Shown here one piece after another: positions 22,303 through 26,404 of a stretch of 26,404 nucleotides of DNA. The notes beneath the pieces were generated by a model. The model made no database searches. It had not been told where the DNA came from and was given only the letters and a program-made list of their open reading frames with translations. Origin of the DNA: a bacterium. Its GTDB lineage: Bacteria; UBP15; UBA6099; JAJRTR01. Every line of letters starts with the position of its first letter. Position 1 is the stretch's first letter. A program made the position numbers and the translations under genes. The DNA is taken from the NCBI GenBank assembly GCA_024278215.1, contig JAJRTR010000145.1:1-26404 (forward strand). Reading direction: 5' to 3'.

Positions 22303-23460
22303 ATGTTGAATTACGACTTGGCACCCGAACAGAATGTCATCAGGCAGAGTGTAAGAGAATTTGCGGAGCAGGAGATCGCGCCCCGCGCCCGCGAACTCGA
22401 CCAGAACGAGAAATTCTCAGTCGAGCTTACCAAAAAGATGGGTAAGGAACTCGGCGTTTTCGGGATGTTCCTGCCTGAAAAATACGGCGGCGCGGGTATG
22501 GACTACATTTCGTACATAATCGCCGTCGAGGAAGTCGCCCGCGTGGACGGTTCGCAGGCTGCCACCATCGCCGCCGCCAACTCACTGGGCATCGGTCCCA
22601 TATACAACTTCGGTACTGAAGAACAAAAAATGGAATGGCTGCCGCAACTGTGTTCCGGCGATGGACTCGCCGCTTTCGGACTCACCGAAGCCAACGCCGG
22701 TTCCGACGCACAGGCGTCCGTCACTTCGGCACGGCTCAAGGACGGCGAATGGACTATAAACGGCAGTAAAATCTTCATCACGAACGCCAGCACTTCAATG
22801 TCTGTAGTCTGCACTGTCCAGGCGATCACCGGCATTCGGCAGGACGGACATAACGAACTGAGCTGTATTCTCGTACCCAACGGCGTCGAGGGTTTCACCG
22901 CAAAGGTGATGAAGGGTAAAATGATGTGGCGCGCGTCGAACACCTCCGAACTCTATTTCGACGACTGCAAGGTACCGGAGGAAAACATGCTGGGAAACCG
23001 CGGCGACGGCTTTAAACAAATGCTCAAGACGCTCGATGCCGGCAGGCTCAGCATTGCCGCGATGGGGCTGGGCGGCGCGCAGGGTGCCTATGAAAAGGCG
23101 CTCCGGTACTCGCAGCAGCGCATACAGTTCGGGCGTCCTATCTCGCGTTTCCAGGCCACCGCGTTCAAACTCGCCGACTGCGCCATGGAGATCGAATGCG
23201 CCCGCAACCTGCTCTACAAAGCCTGCTGGTTCAAGATGCAGGGCCGTGAATACTCGAAACTTGCCGCAATGGCGAAGCTCTACTGCTCGGAAGTTATGAG
23301 CCGTGTCGTCAACCACGCCGTCCAGATACACGGCGGCTACGGCCTGATGAACGAATACGACGTCGAGCGTTTCTATCGTGACCAGAAACTCCTCGAGATC
23401 GGCGAAGGCACATCCGAAGTCCAGCGTATCATCATCTCCCGCCACATCGGTTGCAGATGA
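22303..23460 (+). CDS. Acyl-CoA dehydrogenase
   Basis: This 385-residue protein is a standard-length acyl-CoA dehydrogenase. Motifs: FGMFLPEKYGGAGMDYISY, AFGLTEANAGSDAQASVTSA, WTINGSKIFITNAS, RQ-type FAD contact QQRIQFGRPISRFQATAFKL, and QIHGGYGLMNEYDVERFYRD. The catalytic base is probably E368 in EIGEGTSEVQR, at the position used by short- and medium-chain enzymes. It oxidises an acyl-CoA to the 2-enoyl-CoA using FAD and passes electrons to an electron-transfer flavoprotein; no etf genes are in the window. It may work in the same acyl-CoA pathway as the genes at 6318-10512, but is not linked to them. The ATG at 22303 has ggagg 6 nt upstream. The stop is TGA. Confidence 0.93.
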   Translation: MLNYDLAPEQNVIRQSVREFAEQEIAPRARELDQNEKFSVELTKKMGKELGVFGMFLPEKYGGAGMDYISYIIAVEEVARVDGSQAATIAAANSLGIGPIYNFGTEEQKMEWLPQLCSGDGLAAFGLTEANAGSDAQASVTSARLKDGEWTINGSKIFITNASTSMSVVCTVQAITGIRQDGHNELSCILVPNGVEGFTAKVMKGKMMWRASNTSELYFDDCKVPEENMLGNRGDGFKQMLKTLDAGRLSIAAMGLGGAQGAYEKALRYSQQRIQFGRPISRFQATAFKLADCAMEIECARNLLYKACWFKMQGREYSKLAAMAKLYCSEVMSRVVNHAVQIHGGYGLMNEYDVERFYRDQKLLEIGEGTSEVQRIIISRHIGCR

Positions 23461-23473
23461 TTTCATCAATACG

Positions 23474-23486
23474 GGAATGGCATTCC
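23474..23486. terminator. Palindrome between convergent genes
   Basis: GGAATG-g-CATTCC is a perfect 6-bp palindrome in the 32-bp gap between the acyl-CoA dehydrogenase stop (+) and the glycosyltransferase-like stop (-). The loop is very short and no T-run follows, so a terminator role is only possible. Confidence 0.25.
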
Positions 23487-23492
23487 TGTTGG

Positions 23493-25004
23493 CTAATTAT
23501 GGGGCGTATTGCGGGGCGACTGTATGACAGGCGGACAGACGTACCAGCCGTGTATCTTTTCGCCGCCGGGGCAGGGGACATCTAGTATGCGGTACGCGGA
23601 CTCTACATTCTCCGAATAATATCCGGTGTATTCCTTTATCCTTTCATACCGCTCCTGCGCGATGCCGATGAATTCTTCGTTTGCGAGGAATGTCACGTGA
23701 TATGCCGTCCAGTAGTCGGCAGTCGCGAGGCGTATATCATTTTTCACAAGGTAATTTGCCAGGTCGCGTTGCGGGTTCGGCGGGGTGGCGTTCCTGTATT
23801 CGCGCCAGAGCATCGCGCTGCCGTGCAGGTTTATAACAGCGATTGCGACGGCTGCCGCGCCGCACAGAATTTTGATCGCGCGGCTTCGCGATAAGCTGAA
23901 AACAAGCGTGGACGCACCGACTGGAATGAATACCGCCATAAGCGTGTAGCGCACGAGGACTTCCCTCTGTACATCCGCGCTGAAGACGATGTACGAAACG
24001 CACGCACTCGCTCCGGTGAGCACCAGAAACATCGGAAAATAGTGTTTGGGCGACAATCTCCTGAAAAGTTTTTCCCTGATAACAACATAAACGAAAAGCG
24101 CCGATAGAAGTGCGAAGCAGCCGATTGAAATATAGAACAATGGAGAATGATTTATCGTTATACCGCTCGAAATCGAGTAGTCACCCAATGAAACGCAGCC
24201 ATAACCCATAATGGCGGACAGATTCTTGCTGAACAGGTATCCGAGATTGGAAATTATTTCCGCGGGCGGGTTTATCGCAAGCGCGGCGGCACTGGATTTT
24301 CCGAAATTATTCGGCGTGAAAAGAGAGATGACTTTGAGCGACGCCCATACAGAGCTGAATGCACCTGCCGCTGATACGGCGTATGTCGCGGTAAGTTTTC
24401 TCTCCAGCAGGCGAAAAACAAGCAGCCAGACAATGCCGTAGACGACAAACTCCCTGTTGAGAAATCCGAGTCCCGCAAGCGCGCCGCACAGCAGGGGGCG
24501 GTCACGCGCGGCCCACAGAAGCAGCACCCACAGGAGCGGTTCGACGTTGCCGCCGCCCGGCTCGACCATGAACGCGCACGCCACCGCACCCGGCGCGGCG
24601 ACATACAGCAGTGAAAGAAAAGATTCCCTGCCGGACAGCTTCGACTCGCGCGTAAGAATGATTCCCGCAAGCGTGAAAATCGCTATATTGATGCAGAGCA
24701 AAGGTAGTTTCAGGAGAAAAACGGAAGGTTCGAAAGCCGCGAAAAGCGGTGCAGCGAGATATGCCTCCACGGCAAGCATATACTTCTGACCGTAAAGAAA
24801 AACCGGAAAATCTTTCAACTCGGCAATATGCTTCGCCATCAATCCTATACGCGCGTCGTCGGAGTTGAAATGAGCCTGCTCATAGACGAGGAACAGGAAT
24901 CGGTCGAACGCAATAATGAGTAAGCCGGCGATGTAAAAGCACAAGCTTTTCATGCGTGGCCACGGGTCGGTTTTTCGGGATGTTATGTCTTCCTTTTTCG
25001 TCAT
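23493..25004 (-). CDS. GT-C-type membrane glycosyltransferase-like protein
   Basis: This roughly 503-residue integral membrane protein has about eleven hydrophobic segments, for example LCFYIAGLLIIAFDRFLFLV near the start. An acidic loop follows the first segment (HFNSDDARIGLMAKHIAE), then FPVFLYGQKYMLAVEAYL. This is the layout of GT-C glycosyltransferases of the PMT/ArnT type, in which acidic residues of the first loop take part in catalysis. These use polyprenyl-phosphate sugars to modify proteins or envelope glycans. The C-terminal 100 residues are soluble. The start is uncertain: ATG 25004 comes shortly before the first membrane segment but has no clear SD. The frame stays open to 25145, within repeat R3 copy C, so the longest version is unlikely. 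The stop is TAG. Confidence 0.65.
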   Translation of the reverse strand: MTKKEDITSRKTDPWPRMKSLCFYIAGLLIIAFDRFLFLVYEQAHFNSDDARIGLMAKHIAELKDFPVFLYGQKYMLAVEAYLAAPLFAAFEPSVFLLKLPLLCINIAIFTLAGIILTRESKLSGRESFLSLLYVAAPGAVACAFMVEPGGGNVEPLLWVLLLWAARDRPLLCGALAGLGFLNREFVVYGIVWLLVFRLLERKLTATYAVSAAGAFSSVWASLKVISLFTPNNFGKSSAAALAINPPAEIISNLGYLFSKNLSAIMGYGCVSLGDYSISSGITINHSPLFYISIGCFALLSALFVYVVIREKLFRRLSPKHYFPMFLVLTGASACVSYIVFSADVQREVLVRYTLMAVFIPVGASTLVFSLSRSRAIKILCGAAAVAIAVINLHGSAMLWREYRNATPPNPQRDLANYLVKNDIRLATADYWTAYHVTFLANEEFIGIAQERYERIKEYTGYYSENVESAYRILDVPCPGGEKIHGWYVCPPVIQSPRNTPHN

Positions 25005-25061
25005 AAGTCTTATGCGAAGCCGCTTGTCGCTCCAGCCGTTTATCACACCATAATACTGTTT

Positions 25062-25083
25062 TTTCGGCGAAATCATCATATAA
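25062..25083 (+). repeat. 22-bp direct repeat, left copy
   Basis: TTTCGGCGAAATCATCATAT plus AA matches 25368-25389 at 21 of 22 positions. The two copies lie on either side of R3 copy C. Confidence 0.5.
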
Positions 25084-25089
25084 CTTAAC

Positions 25090-25268
25090 GCGCCAATTTC
25101 AAAATTATGTTCGAAGAGAGGTCGAACGAAATTATTCAGAAGCAAGGCGGAGGTGCAAAATCAGCGCAGGCGTACTTGCAGAGTACGTTGAGGAAGATTT
25201 TGTGCCGACAACGCTGCTGTTGACAATTGCAGCCGACCGCAGCCGAATCAGAATTTCGCAAATGGCTC
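25090..25268 (-). repeat. Dispersed MITE-like repeat R3, copy C (inverted)
   Basis: This 179-bp stretch is the reverse complement of R3 with more changes than copies A and B (left end GCGCCAATTTCAAAATTATG; right end TTTCGCAAATGGCTC). It fills the gap between the glycosyltransferase-like gene and the SGNH gene, which are divergently transcribed. The remaining gap (25269-25384) shows no recognisable gene. Confidence 0.75.
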
Positions 25269-25367
25269 AAACAGCAACAACTTTTCAAACGGGGACTTTT
25301 GCCGGAGAATATATACTATCGGCGGGATGAGGACTGGTGCTGAACATGGCGGCAAGCGCTGCTTTTA

Positions 25368-25389
25368 TTTCGGCAAAATCATCATATAA
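25368..25389 (+). repeat. 22-bp direct repeat, right copy
   Basis: This is the partner of 25062-25083. It includes most of the TATAAT box at 25385-25390. Confidence 0.5.
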
Positions 25390-25390
25390 T
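25385..25390 (+). promoter_or_regulatory. Candidate -10 box of the SGNH gene
   Basis: A perfect TATAAT lies only 5 bp before the ATG at 25396, with no good -35 and no Shine-Dalgarno sequence. If used, the transcript would be leaderless or start at a later codon. Confidence 0.35.
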
Positions 25391-25395
25391 ATGCT

Positions 25396-26404
25396 ATGAA
25401 TGAAATTCTTTCTTTAGTGCATGTTCCCGGACACAAAAAATTTCTTGATGTTTCGCGTATTCCTCTTTTTATAACATTGCTGTTGTGCGCTGTCTTCCCT
25501 GTGCGCATCGACGCGGCTGCATGGAGATGCAGAACTGCCGGGGATATAACAGCACCCAAGAGAACGGGAGATATATTCGCGGGGGGATGGCGCCTGGAGA
25601 AAGCGGAATGCTCGGAAACAGGTGTTTATTATTACAATTTCGTGCGTGCCGATAATGATAAGCTGACCATTGCCCTGAATCTTGGACCGGTCGAAAACCG
25701 TGATGCGGGAAACAAAAGAGATTACGAGATATATGTGGATGAAGCAAACGGAACGGATGCGATCACTCCGGATGTTATGGCTCTGAGAGATGAAATATCC
25801 GCAAGTGTCGAGAGATGGGAATCACGATGGCGATACAAGGACAAAGCTGCATGGGCGTTTTTCATAGCGATGATGGTCTTTTCGGTTATATTTATTACAG
25901 CTCTTGCGGAACGCGCGAAAAGAGGCGGTCCACGCCTGGCTGTGAATATGGGTGTGCTGTTTGCTTCCTTACTTTTCATTTTTTCGGTTGTCGAGCTGGG
26001 CTTCCGTTGTTTCGACATATCTTACGAGGATCCCGGACTTATGGGGTTTATGGACAGGGTGCGCGACCAGGCTGTTCTTCACGGCGGTTTTCGAAGGCTC
26101 GAAAAGACTGCGCCCGATGCTGCTGATGCGGCCGGGGAAGTCGACATGCTGGGCTACAGGGGCAATGGGCACGATACGAAAAAAAAATCCGGTGCGATGA
26201 GGATAGTGTGCGCCGGCGATTCTTTTATGTTCGGTATCGGTATCGGTTCGGAATGGACGTTCCCGGCGGCTCTTGCGAGAGAACTTTCCGGGATACCGGA
26301 TTCGGGGAATGTGGAAATCCTGAATTACGGCATACCGGGCAGTTCAGCGGCGGATGTTTCATCCATACTTCTTACCGAGGCCGCAGCCTCGATGCCGGAC
26401 GTTA
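25396..26404 (+). CDS. SGNH/GDSL-hydrolase-like envelope protein (3' partial)
   Basis: An open frame of 336 codons runs from ATG 25396 to the window edge without a stop. The protein begins with a signal-anchor-like segment (IPLFITLLLCAVFPV, about 27-41). A soluble region follows with two tryptophan-rich patches, then two membrane segments (AAWAFFIAMMVFSVIFITAL near 153 and LAVNMGVLFASLLFIFSVVE near 184). The part before the edge opens an SGNH-hydrolase domain: block I VCAGDSFMFGIGIG with the nucleophile serine, then block II NYGIPGSSAADV. The His/Asp block lies beyond the edge. SGNH proteins of this type often add or remove acyl groups on cell-surface glycans; the neighbouring glycosyltransferase-like gene fits such a role. 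The start is uncertain because no ribosome-binding site is visible. Confidence 0.7.
   Translation, partial: MNEILSLVHVPGHKKFLDVSRIPLFITLLLCAVFPVRIDAAAWRCRTAGDITAPKRTGDIFAGGWRLEKAECSETGVYYYNFVRADNDKLTIALNLGPVENRDAGNKRDYEIYVDEANGTDAITPDVMALRDEISASVERWESRWRYKDKAAWAFFIAMMVFSVIFITALAERAKRGGPRLAVNMGVLFASLLFIFSVVELGFRCFDISYEDPGLMGFMDRVRDQAVLHGGFRRLEKTAPDAADAAGEVDMLGYRGNGHDTKKKSGAMRIVCAGDSFMFGIGIGSEWTFPAALARELSGIPDSGNVEILNYGIPGSSAADVSSILLTEAAASMPDV

Overview
The window reads as chromosomal sequence from an uncultured, probably anaerobic, Gram-negative-type (diderm) bacterium. Support comes from secreted and lipoprotein-type signal peptides, a likely outer-membrane beta-barrel paired with a FecR-domain protein, FdhD (formate dehydrogenase maturation), ADP-forming acyl-CoA synthetase subunits and an FeS/flavin dienoyl-CoA reductase. 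I cannot name the phylum. Myxo-type cysteine repeats and the many short intergenic repeats would fit a deltaproteobacterial or candidate-phylum genome, but this is only an impression. No tRNA, rRNA, CRISPR array or transposase gene is visible.

Layout, left to right. Positions 1-5721 hold envelope proteins: a 5'-truncated cysteine-rich protein with thrombospondin-3-like calcium repeats, two tandem PhnD-like periplasmic binding proteins and a lipoprotein with Myxo-type disulfide repeats. Positions 6318-10512 hold a three-gene operon: a 2,4-dienoyl-CoA reductase-like enzyme and the alpha and beta subunits of an ADP-forming acyl-CoA synthetase. It probably feeds on unsaturated or aromatic acyl-CoAs with ATP gain. 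fdhD follows, then a beta-barrel/FecR pair.

The most interesting part is the minus-strand cluster 18963-14145. It runs: CysO-like sulfur carrier (C-terminal GG), MoeB/ThiF-like E1 enzyme, DUF169 protein, SepCysS-like enzyme (Sep-tRNA:Cys-tRNA synthase family), TusA-like protein, and a threonine-synthase-like PLP enzyme. Most genes overlap or nearly touch. Together they look like a sulfur-carrier-dependent route that moves sulfur onto a phosphorylated hydroxy-amino acid (phosphoserine, its tRNA ester, or phosphohomoserine). The DUF169 gene is interrupted by a single in-frame TAG with family-like sequence on both sides. A response regulator gene and a perfect 8+1+8 palindrome lie just upstream.

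The right part has a protein with a possible TIR-like C-terminal domain, an EamA transporter, an acyl-CoA dehydrogenase, a GT-C-type membrane glycosyltransferase-like protein and the start of an SGNH-hydrolase protein cut by the window end. Three families of short dispersed repeats occupy most of the long intergenic gaps: R1 about 90-110 bp, R2 about 195-220 bp, and R3 about 179 bp with 20-bp terminal inverted repeats. Family names come from reading motifs by eye; no database search was run.
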